NCBI GenBank assembly: GCA_947063875.1
Contig: CAMSTY010000008.1
Location: 16,340 to 80,339, forward strand
Origin: an uncultured bacterium
GTDB taxonomy: Bacteria; Bacillota; Clostridia; Lachnospirales; Lachnospiraceae
Direction: 5' to 3'
Length of the DNA stretch: 64,000 nt
The notes beneath the pieces were generated by a model. It was not told where the DNA came from, ran no database searches, and was given only the letters and a program-made list of their open reading frames with translations. How positions within the stretch are numbered: the first letter of the stretch is position 1; each line of letters begins with the position of its first letter. Below, one piece after another: positions 35,365 through 45,085 of the stretch. The translations under genes were made by a program, and so were the position numbers.

Positions 35365-36291
35365 CTATTTATATTTAGACTTAATCCGCGGATCAATGTA
35401 AGCATACAAAAGATCCACGCCCAGATTGACGATACTGAAACAAATGGAAAAGATAATGACACACCCCAGCACTGCCGGCGTATCCTTGGCCTTAATGCTG
35501 TTGACCAGATAGGTCCCCAATCCCGGCCAGGCAAACACGGCCTCTGTCAGCACGGCGCCGCCTAAAAGAGCGCCGAACTGAAGGCCGATTACCGTAACCA
35601 CGGGAATCAGAGCGTTCTTAAGGGCATGCTTATTGATCACCTTGCTATGGCTTACCCCCTTGGCCTTCGCCGTACGGATGTAGTCCTGACGGATAACCTC
35701 AAGCATGGAAGAACGGGTAGTACGGGTGATATTGGCCATACAGCCGGTGCCCAGGGTGATGACGGGCAGCACCAGGGATTTCCACCCTTCGGCCCCTCCT
35801 GACGGGAACCAGCGCAAATTCAGAGAAAATGCAATAATCAGCATCAGCCCCAGCCAGAAGTTGGGAGTTGCCACGCCCAGCAGGGCCAGTACCATGCTGA
35901 TACTGTCCGCTATGGAATACTGCCTGGTGGCTGAGATAATACCGATGGGAATGGACAAGGCCACAGCAAACAGCATCCCCCAGAAGGATAAGCGGAAGGT
36001 GGCCGGAAAACGAGCGGCAATCTCGCTGAACACAGGACGGTTAGACTTGTAAGAGGTCCCTAAGTCTCCGTGAAGCAAATCCAGCATATAATGGGCATAG
36101 CGGACCAGCACCGGGTCATTTAATCCCAACTCTTCCCTCAAAGCCTCCACGGCCTCAATGGGGGCATCGTCACCAAGAATCATCCTGGCCGTGTCGCCGG
36201 GAGCCAGGGACATGATGAAGAAAACCAGGAAAGATACGCCCACAATAACAGGAATCAGCATCAGAAGACGTTTGATTACGTATTTGTGCAT
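35365..36291 (-). CDS. oppB: Peptide ABC transporter permease OppB/DppB
   Basis: The ATG at 36291 follows AAAGGAGTTTG. The 308-residue protein begins HKYVIKRLLMLIPVIVGVSF, the classic OppB start. It has the conserved GDLGTSYK loop, six membrane helices and the EAA loop VIRQDYIRTAKAKGVSHSKV. It is separated from oppA by 106 bases holding a strong hairpin, which fits lower expression of the membrane parts than of the binding protein. Confidence 0.94.
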   Translation of the reverse strand: MHKYVIKRLLMLIPVIVGVSFLVFFIMSLAPGDTARMILGDDAPIEAVEALREELGLNDPVLVRYAHYMLDLLHGDLGTSYKSNRPVFSEIAARFPATFRLSFWGMLFAVALSIPIGIISATRQYSIADSISMVLALLGVATPNFWLGLMLIIAFSLNLRWFPSGGAEGWKSLVLPVITLGTGCMANITRTTRSSMLEVIRQDYIRTAKAKGVSHSKVINKHALKNALIPVVTVIGLQFGALLGGAVLTEAVFAWPGLGTYLVNSIKAKDTPAVLGCVIIFSICFSIVNLGVDLLYAYIDPRIKSKYK

Positions 36292-36339
36292 ATTCAAACT
36301 CCTTTGCTTGGTAATGGTAAAGAACAAAAAATCGCCTTA

Positions 36340-36365
36340 TGCCCTGCCGCAAAAGCAGCAGGGCA
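36340..36365 (-). promoter_or_regulatory. Intercistronic hairpin between oppA and oppB
   Basis: TGCCCTGCTGC pairs with GCGGCAGGGCA around a TTTT loop (11 bp, one G-U). The minus strand continues TAAGGCGATTTTTTG, so some transcripts may end here. It resembles the known binding-protein/permease attenuating hairpins of ABC import operons. Confidence 0.7.
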
Positions 36366-36397
36366 CAGAAAAAACAATCTGGATTTAAAAATAGGAA

Positions 36398-37984
36398 TTA
36401 ATAATGCACACCGTAAAAGTCGTGCATACTGATGGGCGAAATCACAAAACCCTGCAGATCCTTATTGCGGGCTACCAGACCCTTCTTGGTGTACAGCGGC
36501 ACCCAAATGGCATCGTCAGACACGGTCTGAAGAATGGTCTCATAATCCTTCTGCACAGCAGCCGGATCCCGGTTCACAGCCGCGTCATCCACCAGCTTGT
36601 CCACCTCCGGATTCTTGTAGAAGCTGCGGTTTCCGCCGGCGCCCGCATTAGCGCTGATAAACAGGGGGCGATAGGTATTATCCGGCTCTGCATTGGCAAC
36701 CCATCCGGCAATACAGGAATCATGCTCACCCTTGCCGGTCCTCTCGTAGAAGGTGGAAGCCTCCATCTGCTCAATGTTCATGGTAATGCCCAGCTCCGCC
36801 AGGTTTGCCTGAATAATGGTAGCGCTTCTCGCACGAATCTCACCGGCCAGATAACAATTGAAGGTAAAGCCGTCTGCGTAGCCTGCCTCAGCCAGCAACT
36901 CTTTTGCCTTGTCCGGGTTATACTCATAATCCACGGCTGTGTCATAGTAGCCGATAGCAGCCGTTCCGATGTAGTTGTGGAAGGGATCGCCCTCTCCGTC
37001 AATGGCCGCAATCACGATGTCATCCTTCTTGACAGCATAGTTCAGCGCCTGTCTCACCAGCTTATTGTCAAAGGGTGCCTTCTCCACATTCAAAGCCAGA
37101 TACTCTACATGGGTAGAATCACACTCATCCAAAGCCAGGCTGGCATTGTCACGGACACGGTTGGCGTCCGTGGTGTTGAGGTCAATAACCATATCCAGTT
37201 CGCCGGTTTCCAGCGCGATGGTTCTGGCTGATTCCTCCGGAATCACCTTAAAGACCAGTCCGTCATTCTGGGCAGCCGTCTCCGGGTCAAAATAATCGTC
37301 AAACTTCACCAGCGTGAAGGAAGCGCCCGGATTCCACTCCTCAAACTTGTAGGGGCCACACCCCATAGGCGCGTCCTCCACGGTCTTGCCCTCAGCCTCC
37401 AGGCCTTCCACATAGGATTTGCACATAATCGCACATCCGGAATGGTTCAGGGAAGAAATCAGGGCATTGGAAGGAGTATTCATATGAATGATAAAGTGGG
37501 TGTCATCCACCACCTCCACACTGTCAATCATGGATACCAGATGTCCGACCTTCGGAGACTCCTTCTGCCTCTCCAAAGAGAACTTCACATCCTCGGAGGT
37601 CAGGGTCTCGCCGTTATGGAACTTGATTCCCTCCTTCAGGGTGAATTCCACGGTCACGTCATCTTTAAACTCCCAGCTTTCTGCCAGATTGCCCGCAAAG
37701 GTATTGTCCGGCATCAGTTTGACCAGATTATTGTAAATATGGCGGGTGGCATAGGCAGATATGGTGTCATTGTGATTGTGAGGGTCCAAAGAAGTCAGAT
37801 CGGCCTTGATTCCGATGTTGATCATGGAAGAACCCACGGCCTGGGCGCTCCCCGCCCCGGAACCTTCGGCAGCCGCGCCGGAATCCGCGCCTCCGGAAGA
37901 TGACGGTCCTGAAGATCCGCCGCATGCAGTCAGCAGGCTTACACACATAGCGCCTGCAATCAATACACTCACTAATTTTCTCAC
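36398..37984 (-). CDS. oppA: Peptide-binding lipoprotein OppA/DppA (SBP_bac_5 family)
   Basis: This 528-residue lipoprotein has a signal peptide with lipobox LLTAC (Cys21) and a Gly/Ser-rich spacer. The class C solute-binding fold follows: LTSLDPHNHNDTISAYATRHIYNNLV, VEFTLKEGIKFHNGETLTSEDVKFSLER in sections, and DNKLVRQALNYAVKKDDI. It captures peptides outside the cell and hands them to OppBC. The start is GTG behind AAAAGGAGA. It lies 127 bases after the first M42 peptidase; a TATAAT without a good -35 occurs in that gap (near 38065), so an internal promoter is possible. Binding range is not predictable from sequence alone. Confidence 0.94.
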   Translation of the reverse strand: MRKLVSVLIAGAMCVSLLTACGGSSGPSSSGGADSGAAAEGSGAGSAQAVGSSMINIGIKADLTSLDPHNHNDTISAYATRHIYNNLVKLMPDNTFAGNLAESWEFKDDVTVEFTLKEGIKFHNGETLTSEDVKFSLERQKESPKVGHLVSMIDSVEVVDDTHFIIHMNTPSNALISSLNHSGCAIMCKSYVEGLEAEGKTVEDAPMGCGPYKFEEWNPGASFTLVKFDDYFDPETAAQNDGLVFKVIPEESARTIALETGELDMVIDLNTTDANRVRDNASLALDECDSTHVEYLALNVEKAPFDNKLVRQALNYAVKKDDIVIAAIDGEGDPFHNYIGTAAIGYYDTAVDYEYNPDKAKELLAEAGYADGFTFNCYLAGEIRARSATIIQANLAELGITMNIEQMEASTFYERTGKGEHDSCIAGWVANAEPDNTYRPLFISANAGAGGNRSFYKNPEVDKLVDDAAVNRDPAAVQKDYETILQTVSDDAIWVPLYTKKGLVARNKDLQGFVISPISMHDFYGVHY

Positions 37985-38111
37985 TTGTCTTTTCTCCTTT
38001 TAGCATGTTTTCTCTTTATCCAGCAATCCCCGCCGCCGGCGTGCTTCGCTGGACATTCTTAATCTATTATAAGAAACAGCAAAAAACATGCCGTTTCCTA
38101 TAACCATCCAA

Positions 38112-39152
38112 TCATGCCTCCGCCAGAAAGGCGGCAAGCAAACGGACTGTATCCATCACCCCGTCTATATGGGTCCGCTCCATGCCATGAGAACAAAAGG
38201 TCCCCATGCCGAAAGCCGCTGCCTGTACATTGTTGCCGGCCCGGACCGCCGCATTGGCATCCGTTCCGTAACGATAAAAAATATCCACTGCCGCGTCGAT
38301 TCTCGCCCGCTCTGCCACCTCGATCAAATGGCCGGTCAGATCCCTGTCATAAGGCGAAAAGTTGTCCTTCACACAGATGGAAACCCTGTCCTCCCTGCCA
38401 TCGTAATCCTGGCCGATCAGAGCGATATCCAGTGCAATATACTGGCTGACCTGCGGCGGCACGTAAGCCCCGCCGTGGTTGATCTCCTCATAATGCGGGA
38501 AGGCAAACCACACATTACAGGCCGGTGACAGATCATGATCCTTCATGTACTTGATCACCGCCAGCGCACAGGCCACACAAGCCTTGTCGTCAATAAAGCG
38601 GGATTTGATAAAACCGCTGGGCGTAACCGTAAAATGAGGCTCCAGCCAGATCACATCGCCATGGCGAATCCCCAGGGCCCGCACATCCTCCTCCGAGGAC
38701 ACCTTCTCATCCAGCATAAAAATCATAGTATTCTCATTCCGCTCCAGGGTACGGGTATCGTCAAACACATGTACCGAATGGGACTGGCAGGCCAAAAGCC
38801 CCGTATAAGTACGGCCATCCCGGGTCACCACCGTAGCCGTCTCCCCTTCAATGGCATTAAAGTTGATTCCTCCCAGATTGCGGGTACGGATCATACCATC
38901 CTTGTCGATCCGGCGCACCATCAGTCCCAGGGTATCCAGATGGGCCCCCACGCAGATAGTCCTTGTGTTATCTTTCCCCGGCACCTTGATATAGCCGGTC
39001 CTCTTGTTGTCAAACTCCACCTCATACCCCAGCTCCCCGGCATACCGCACCAGAAGCGGATTCACCTCATCATAATACCCCACCGGACTGGGAGTACAAA
39101 TAAAATCTTCCATGGCCTTCAAAAGATATTCCTGATCAATTTCGTGTTCCAT
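38112..39152 (-). CDS. M42-family metallo-aminopeptidase (copy upstream of the peptide importer)
   Basis: The ATG at 39152 follows AGGAGGACGTG. The 346-residue protein has the M42 ligands GAHLDTLG, SRFIDDKAC, FPHYEEINHGG, ALDIALIG and SHGMERTH. It is the first gene of the peptidase-oppABCDF-peptidase unit. The paralogue at the other end has the same length. The two differ in several substrate-side positions (NHGG against GHGG after the catalytic glutamates, FSPYD against STPYD), so they may prefer different N-terminal residues. Confidence 0.9.
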   Translation of the reverse strand: MEHEIDQEYLLKAMEDFICTPSPVGYYDEVNPLLVRYAGELGYEVEFDNKRTGYIKVPGKDNTRTICVGAHLDTLGLMVRRIDKDGMIRTRNLGGINFNAIEGETATVVTRDGRTYTGLLACQSHSVHVFDDTRTLERNENTMIFMLDEKVSSEEDVRALGIRHGDVIWLEPHFTVTPSGFIKSRFIDDKACVACALAVIKYMKDHDLSPACNVWFAFPHYEEINHGGAYVPPQVSQYIALDIALIGQDYDGREDRVSICVKDNFSPYDRDLTGHLIEVAERARIDAAVDIFYRYGTDANAAVRAGNNVQAAAFGMGTFCSHGMERTHIDGVMDTVRLLAAFLAEA

Positions 39153-39471
39153 CACGTCCTCCTGTAAATATTGATATCTTATAGCAAGACATTTTCTCAC
39201 TTATACAACAGAATTTAACAAATTACTATGGTAAAATACACTTTTTCACGGCAATTTTTTCAACAGAGGATATTAAGGGGGGATTTTCTTAACCCTTTTT
39301 TTACGCCTCATAAAATTGTATTCCTTCAAATTTTATGTTAAAGTATCGTTGCATTCTTTTTTGCTTCGCAGGAACATCCTGTGAAGCAGGCTTCTTTCAA
39401 ATGTTTGCATAAATGTTTATCAGCGGTAAACCGCAACGGAAAGATAAGGAGGCAGGGAATTTCCCGCAAAT
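39153..39471. other. Divergent control region between the opp unit and the activase gene
   Basis: This 319-base AT-rich gap separates the minus-strand opp unit from the plus-strand activase. For the minus side the best -10 is TATAAG near 39205 without a convincing -35. For the plus side a promoter is listed separately. A hairpin CTTCGCAGGA...TCCTGTGAAG (39364-39386) lies in the activase leader. GGGAATTTCCC just before the activase start is a palindrome between ribosome site and ATG. Confidence 0.5.
39316..39344 (+). promoter_or_regulatory. Probable sigma-A promoter of the activase gene
   Basis: TTGTAT and TAAAGT are separated by 17 bases about 125 bases before the activase ATG. Match quality is moderate. 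Confidence 0.5.
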
Positions 39472-42400
39472 ATGAATTTACATAACACGAACGCTTTAGG
39501 CATTGATATCGGCTCCACCACAGTGAAGATTGCCATTATGGAGGGGAGCCGGATTATTTTTTCTGACTATGAACGGCACTATGCCAACATCCAGGAGACG
39601 CTGGCCCTTCTCTTGTCCCGGGCCCGGGAACGTCTGGGAGAAATCCTGGTTCGGCCCGGCATCACCGGCTCAGGCGGGCTGGCCCTCTCCAAGCATCTGC
39701 ATATTCCATTTACCCAGGAGGTAGTGGCAGTCGCTTCCGCCTTAAAGGCTGAGGCGCCCCAGACAGATGTCGCCATCGAACTGGGAGGCGAGGACGCCAA
39801 GATCATCTACTTTACCGGCGGCATTGACCAGCGGATGAACGGCATCTGCGCCGGCGGCACCGGCTCTTTTATCGACCAGATGGCCTCTCTTTTGCAGACC
39901 GACGCCGCCGGGCTTAATCAGTATGCAGAAAATTATCAGATGATCTATCCCATCGCCGCCCGGTGCGGCGTGTTTGCCAAGTCCGATATCCAGCCATTGA
40001 TCAATGAAGGAGCCACCAGAGAAGACCTGGCTGCCTCCATTTTCCAGGCCGTGGTCAACCAGACCATCAGCGGGCTGGCCTGCGGCAAGCCTATCCGGGG
40101 AACCGTGGCATTCCTGGGCGGGCCTCTTCATTTCCTGCCCCAGCTGCGCCGCGCTTTCATCCGCACGCTGAACCTGGACAGTGAGCACATCGTAGCGCCA
40201 GAGCATTCCCATCTCTTTGCCGCTGCCGGCGCGGCCATGAACGCAGAAGGAGAGGACATTTCCTTAAGCGACATGGTCAGCCGCCTGAATGCCGGCATCC
40301 GGATGGACGCGGAGATCAATCGGATGGAACCCTTGTTCTCCTCCCAGGAGGATTATGATGCGTTCTGCCGGCGCCATGGTTGCCACTGTGTAAAGACCGG
40401 CGATCTTTCCTCCTATAAGGGCAACTGCTACCTGGGGATTGACGCCGGTTCCACCACCACTAAGGTCGCACTGGTAGGGGAGGACGGAAGCCTGCTCTAC
40501 CGCTTCTATTCCAACAACAACGGCAGTCCCCTGGCCACGGCTATCCGCGCCATGGAGGAGATCCGCACCCTCCTTCCCAAGGAGGCCAATCTGGCCTGGT
40601 CCTGCTCCACCGGCTATGGCGAGGCTCTACTAAAATCCGCCTTCCTATTAGACGAAGGGGAAGTGGAGACGATCTCCCACTACTATGCCGCGGCGTTTTT
40701 TGAGCCGGAAGTGGACTGTATCCTGGACATTGGCGGGCAGGACATGAAATGTATCAAGATCAAGGACGGAACCGTTGACAGCGTTCAGCTGAACGAGGCC
40801 TGCTCCTCCGGCTGCGGCTCCTTCATCGAAACCTTTGCCAAATCCTTGAATTACCAGGTGGAAGATTTTGCCCGGGAAGCCCTTTTTGCCGCCAATCCTA
40901 CGGACCTTGGAACCCGCTGCACGGTATTCATGAACTCCAACGTCAAGCAGGCGCAGAAAGAAGGCGCCTGTGTGGCTGATATTTCCGCCGGACTGGCCTA
41001 TTCCGTCATCAAGAACGCCCTTTTTAAGGTTATCAAAATCACCAATGCCTCGGACCTGGGCCGTCATGTGGTGGTGCAGGGCGGCACCTTCTACAACGAC
41101 GCGGTTCTGCGCAGCTTCGAGAAAATCTCCGGCTGCGAGGCTGTGCGTCCGGACATCGCCGGCATCATGGGCGCTTTCGGCGCGGCATTGATTGCCAGGG
41201 AGCGGCATAACCGTTCCCAAAAGACCTCCATGATGGCGCTGGATAAGATCATTTCCCTCCAGTACGAGACCTCCATGACTCGCTGCAAAGGCTGTACCAA
41301 CCATTGTGTGCTGACCGTCAACCGCTTTGAGGGAGGCCGGCAGTATGTCAGCGGCAACCGCTGCGAACGGGGACTGGGAAAAGAAAAGTCACGAAAAGAG
41401 ATTCCCAATCTTTTCGATTACAAATACCACCGGATGTTTGATTACGAATCTCTGACTCCGGATATTGCCCCCAGAGGAATCATCGGGATTCCCCGGGTGC
41501 TGAACATGTACGAGAACTTCCCCTTCTGGGCCGTATTTTTCCGGGAACTGGGATTTTCCGTGGTTCTCTCCCCCCAGTCCACCAGAAAAATATACGAGCT
41601 GGGAATCGAGTCCATCCCCAGCGAATCCGAGTGTTACCCGGCCAAGCTGGTTCACGGCCATATTTCCTGGCTGATCAAGCAGGGGATCAAGGAGATTTTT
41701 TATCCCTGTATCCCCTATGAACGGAACGAGACCCCAAAAGCCGGCAACCATTTCAACTGCCCCATGGTCACCTCCTACGCTGAAAATATCAAAAACAACG
41801 TGGAGGAACTGACGGAACTGGATATTCATTTTATGAATCCCTTTTTCGCCTTCACCAACGAGGAGATCCTGACAAAACAGCTGATCGTGGAGATCGGAAA
41901 GGAATACCACATTTCCTCTGTTGAAATCCAGAAGGCGGCCCATGCCGGCTGGGAGGAATTGTTCAAATCCCGCCGTGATATGGAAAAAAAGGGAGAAGAG
42001 ACCATCGCCTGGCTGAAGGAGCACAACCAGCACGGCATTGTACTGGCCGGCCGCCCCTATCACGCAGACCCGGAGATTCACCACGGGATTCCGGAACTGA
42101 TTACCTCCTACGGACTGGCCGTGCTGACCGAGGATTCCGTCTCTCACCTGGCAGACGCCGAGCGGCCCCTGGTGGTAACGGACCAGTGGATGTACCACTC
42201 CCGCTTATACCGGGCCGCCACCGTTGTCAAGCAGAACGATTTTTTGGACCTGATCCAGCTGAATTCCTTTGGCTGCGGCTTAGACGCGGTGACCACGGAT
42301 CAGGTCCAGGAGATTCTCACCAGTTCCGACAAGATCTACACGGTGCTGAAAATAGACGAGGTGAATAACTTAGGCGCCGCCCGCATCCGGATTCGCTCCC

Positions 42401-43710
42401 TGATCGCCGCCCTGCGTGTGCGCCGTCAGAAGCACTATGAACGCCATGTGGTGTCCAGCGCCTACAACCGGATTCTTTTCACCAAAGAGATGAAAAAGGA
42501 TTATACCCTTCTTTGTCCCCAGATGTCCCCCATCCATTTCGATCTGTTGGAGCCTGCCTTAAGGGCCTTTGGCTACCGGATGGAGGTTCTCAAAAATGAC
42601 ACCCGCTCTGCCATCGACGTAGGACTGCAGTACGTCAACAACGACGCCTGCTACCCCTCTCTGATCGTCATCGGGCAGGTGATGGAGGCGCTCCTCTCCG
42701 GCAGATATGACCTGAACCACACTGCTGTGCTTATGAGCCAGACCGGCGGCGGCTGCCGGGCCTCCAACTATATCGGCTTTATCCGCCGGGCCCTGGAAAA
42801 AGCAGGCATGCCCCAGATTCCGGTAATCTCGGTAAATGCCAACGGCATGGAAACCAACCCCGGCTTTACCATTACCCCGGCGTTAGTCACTAAGGCCATG
42901 CAGGCCATTGTGTACGGCGACGTATTCATGCGGGTTCTGTACGCCACCCGCCCCTATGAGCAGGAAGCCGGTTCCGCCAACGCTCTCCATGATAGATGGA
43001 AAGGCAACTGCATCCGCAGCCTGTCCACCAGGGCCGCCAATATGATCGACTTTGGCCGGAACATCCGGGGCATTATCCGGGATTTTGACACGCTGCCCAG
43101 ATTGAATATCCAAAAACCCCGGGTAGGCATTGTGGGGGAAATCCTGGTAAAGTTCTCTCCCCTGGCCAACAACCACATCGTGGAGCTGCTGGAGTCGGAA
43201 GGCGCAGAAGCCGTCATGCCGGATCTGATGGACTTCCTCCTCTATTGCTTCTACAACAGCAATTTTAAAGCAGAACACCTGGGAGGCAGGCAGTCCAGAG
43301 CCTGGCTGTGCAACTTAGGGATCTCTCTTTTGGAATATCTGCGCAAAGTGGCCCGCAAGGAACTGGAAAGGAGCACCCACTTCACCCCTCCCTCCCGGAT
43401 TCGGGAACTGGCCGCCATGGCCCAGGACTTTGTCTCTTTAGGCAACCAAACCGGCGAGGGGTGGTTTTTGACCGGCGAAATGTTGGAACTAATTCACAGC
43501 GGCGTAAAAAATATTGTCTGCACCCAGCCCTTCGGCTGCCTGCCCAATCACATTGTAGGCAAGGGCGTTATCAAGGAACTGAGGCGCAAGCACCCCGGCT
43601 CCAATATCATCGCCGTAGACTATGACCCGGGCGCCAGCGAGGTCAATCAGCTGAACCGGATTAAGCTTATGCTGGCCACCGCCCAGAAAAACATGCCGGA
43701 ATGTGTGTGA
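39472..43710 (+). CDS. Giant 2-hydroxyacyl-CoA dehydratase activase-related protein (tandem BadF/BcrAD ATPases + DUF2229 + dehydratase-like region)
   Basis: The 1412-residue protein has two ATPase domains of the acetate-kinase-like activase fold. The first (about 8-265) has [27 protein letters not shown] with Cys126 and Cys165. The second (about 320-585) has [27 protein letters not shown] with Cys444/448 and Cys483. These cysteines are in the place of the [4Fe-4S] ligands of HgdC. A cysteine-rich [10 protein letters not shown] follows, then a DUF2229-like region ([15 protein letters not shown]) and a C-terminal dehydratase-like part ([39 protein letters not shown]). Family members drive ATP-dependent one-electron transfer to dehydratases or related reductases; the substrate of this fused type is unknown. 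No dehydratase subunit genes flank it. Confidence 0.88.
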   Translation: MNLHNTNALGIDIGSTTVKIAIMEGSRIIFSDYERHYANIQETLALLLSRARERLGEILVRPGITGSGGLALSKHLHIPFTQEVVAVASALKAEAPQTDVAIELGGEDAKIIYFTGGIDQRMNGICAGGTGSFIDQMASLLQTDAAGLNQYAENYQMIYPIAARCGVFAKSDIQPLINEGATREDLAASIFQAVVNQTISGLACGKPIRGTVAFLGGPLHFLPQLRRAFIRTLNLDSEHIVAPEHSHLFAAAGAAMNAEGEDISLSDMVSRLNAGIRMDAEINRMEPLFSSQEDYDAFCRRHGCHCVKTGDLSSYKGNCYLGIDAGSTTTKVALVGEDGSLLYRFYSNNNGSPLATAIRAMEEIRTLLPKEANLAWSCSTGYGEALLKSAFLLDEGEVETISHYYAAAFFEPEVDCILDIGGQDMKCIKIKDGTVDSVQLNEACSSGCGSFIETFAKSLNYQVEDFAREALFAANPTDLGTRCTVFMNSNVKQAQKEGACVADISAGLAYSVIKNALFKVIKITNASDLGRHVVVQGGTFYNDAVLRSFEKISGCEAVRPDIAGIMGAFGAALIARERHNRSQKTSMMALDKIISLQYETSMTRCKGCTNHCVLTVNRFEGGRQYVSGNRCERGLGKEKSRKEIPNLFDYKYHRMFDYESLTPDIAPRGIIGIPRVLNMYENFPFWAVFFRELGFSVVLSPQSTRKIYELGIESIPSESECYPAKLVHGHISWLIKQGIKEIFYPCIPYERNETPKAGNHFNCPMVTSYAENIKNNVEELTELDIHFMNPFFAFTNEEILTKQLIVEIGKEYHISSVEIQKAAHAGWEELFKSRRDMEKKGEETIAWLKEHNQHGIVLAGRPYHADPEIHHGIPELITSYGLAVLTEDSVSHLADAERPLVVTDQWMYHSRLYRAATVVKQNDFLDLIQLNSFGCGLDAVTTDQVQEILTSSDKIYTVLKIDEVNNLGAARIRIRSLIAALRVRRQKHYERHVVSSAYNRILFTKEMKKDYTLLCPQMSPIHFDLLEPALRAFGYRMEVLKNDTRSAIDVGLQYVNNDACYPSLIVIGQVMEALLSGRYDLNHTAVLMSQTGGGCRASNYIGFIRRALEKAGMPQIPVISVNANGMETNPGFTITPALVTKAMQAIVYGDVFMRVLYATRPYEQEAGSANALHDRWKGNCIRSLSTRAANMIDFGRNIRGIIRDFDTLPRLNIQKPRVGIVGEILVKFSPLANNHIVELLESEGAEAVMPDLMDFLLYCFYNSNFKAEHLGGRQSRAWLCNLGISLLEYLRKVARKELERSTHFTPPSRIRELAAMAQDFVSLGNQTGEGWFLTGEMLELIHSGVKNIVCTQPFGCLPNHIVGKGVIKELRRKHPGSNIIAVDYDPGASEVNQLNRIKLMLATAQKNMPECV

Positions 43711-43730
43711 TCCGGATAAAATCCTGATAA

Positions 43731-44510
43731 AAAAAGTCAATCAAAACCCTGATTGAACAATGTACGCTGGAAGAGTTGAAAGATATGCAGAAGGGAATAG
43801 AGATGAATGGAAAGCTGGCCGATTATGGCCTGGAACATTCCCTGGGAATCGGTCTTGCCGCCTCTCTTCAGAAGCAGCTGCACAACGGCGCCTTAGGGGA
43901 CAGCCTTTTTGGCCGTACGATGGTGCGGGTTGCCAGCAGCGCAGAAGGAAGAATGAGCGGATGTCCCTATGCAGTCATGAGCAGCGCCGGCAGCGGCAAC
44001 CATGGCATCACTGCCATCATTCCGGTCGTGGAAACCGCAAAATATCTGAAAGCCTCCCAGGAACAGCTGGTAAAGGCGCTTGCCTTTTCCCACATTTTGA
44101 ATGTCTATATTAAATGTTACACCGGCAAACTGTCCGCTACCTGCGGCTGCGGCGTATCAGCAGCAACTGCCGCCTCAGCAGCCATGGTCTGGCTGATGGG
44201 CGGCAGTGACAGGCAAATCGGAAATACCATTATCAATATGAGCGGAAACCTGACCGGCATGATCTGCGACGGGGGCAAAATCGGATGCGCATTAAAGCTT
44301 GCCACGGCCACCAATGCAGCTATGATGAGCGCCCACCTCGCCATGTCCGACGTCGTGCTCCAGGCCACGGACGGGATCTGCGGCAACACGCCGGAAGAAG
44401 CCATCCGCAACATGGGACGAGTCAGCAATCCCGGCATGACCCTGACCGACCAGACCATCCTTGACATCATGATGGAGAAAGATCAGGTCTCCGGATATTC
44501 GACGATGTAA
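43731..44510 (+). pseudogene. 5'-truncated L-cysteine desulfidase / serine dehydratase-alpha-like protein (CyuA/UPF0597 family)
   Basis: The frame opens just after a stop at 43728-43730 and immediately shows homologous-looking sequence ([25 protein letters not shown]), before any ATG. It continues through [28 protein letters not shown], in sections, to [21 protein letters not shown] and [12 protein letters not shown]. This is the C-terminal 60 percent of the about 430-residue cysteine desulfidase family, which makes pyruvate, ammonia and sulfide. The first about 170 residues are missing, and the junction lies only about 20 bases behind the activase stop. A shortened protein could start at TTG 43776 or ATG 43785/43803. 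The end overlaps the convergent phosphoesterase gene by 28 bases. I regard it as a deletion remnant. Confidence 0.65.
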
Positions 44511-45085
44511 TAATCATAGGCGTTAACCACCATCGTCTCCCCCACCTGGTCCACCCGTTTGAATCCCGTTCCATAATTGGCATGGACATGCCCATGGACA
44601 AACAATTTCGGCCGATACTGCCGGATCAGATCAGCAAAACAGGCAAATCCCCGATGAGGCAAGTCCTCCAGGTCATTGATTCCCGCCGCCGGTGCATGGG
44701 AAACCAGAATATCAAACCCCCGGTTTCTTTTCAGTTTCCACCATAACCGGCGGATTCTCCGGCGCATCTCCCGCTCCGTATATTGATTCTCCGCCTGCGG
44801 GAGATAGCGCATAGATCCTCCCAGTCCCAGAATCCGGATTCCCCGGTAAACAAAAATACTGTCTTCAATGCAAACGCACCCGCCATAGGCATCCCCGCTG
44901 TACGGCTGATCATGATTTCCCATCACAAACAATACCGGCGCGCTGGAAATACTGGCAAAAAAATCCAGATAATTCTGTTTCAGGTCTCCGCAGGCCAGAA
45001 TCAATTCCACCCCTTCGATCTTCTCCGGCGAAAAATATTCATACAAGGATTTTGATTCACAGTCTGCCAGTACCAGAATTTTCAA
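44483..45085 (-). CDS. Metallophosphoesterase (calcineurin-like)
   Basis: The start is TTG at 45085, eight or nine bases after GGAGGAGA; ATG 45127 would lie deep inside the upstream gene. The 200-residue protein shows the metallophosphoesterase blocks ACGDLK, VMGNHDQ, SHAPAAG and HGHVHA. The first block, normally DxH, reads LADCES, so the first metal-site histidine is a glutamate. Such small phosphoesterases act on varied phosphomonoesters or diesters. The gene begins within the last codons of the BMP-domain gene, so the two are translationally coupled and may share a pathway. Confidence 0.82.
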   Translation of the reverse strand: MKILVLADCESKSLYEYFSPEKIEGVELILACGDLKQNYLDFFASISSAPVLFVMGNHDQPYSGDAYGGCVCIEDSIFVYRGIRILGLGGSMRYLPQAENQYTEREMRRRIRRLWWKLKRNRGFDILVSHAPAAGINDLEDLPHRGFACFADLIRQYRPKLFVHGHVHANYGTGFKRVDQVGETMVVNAYDYYIVEYPET

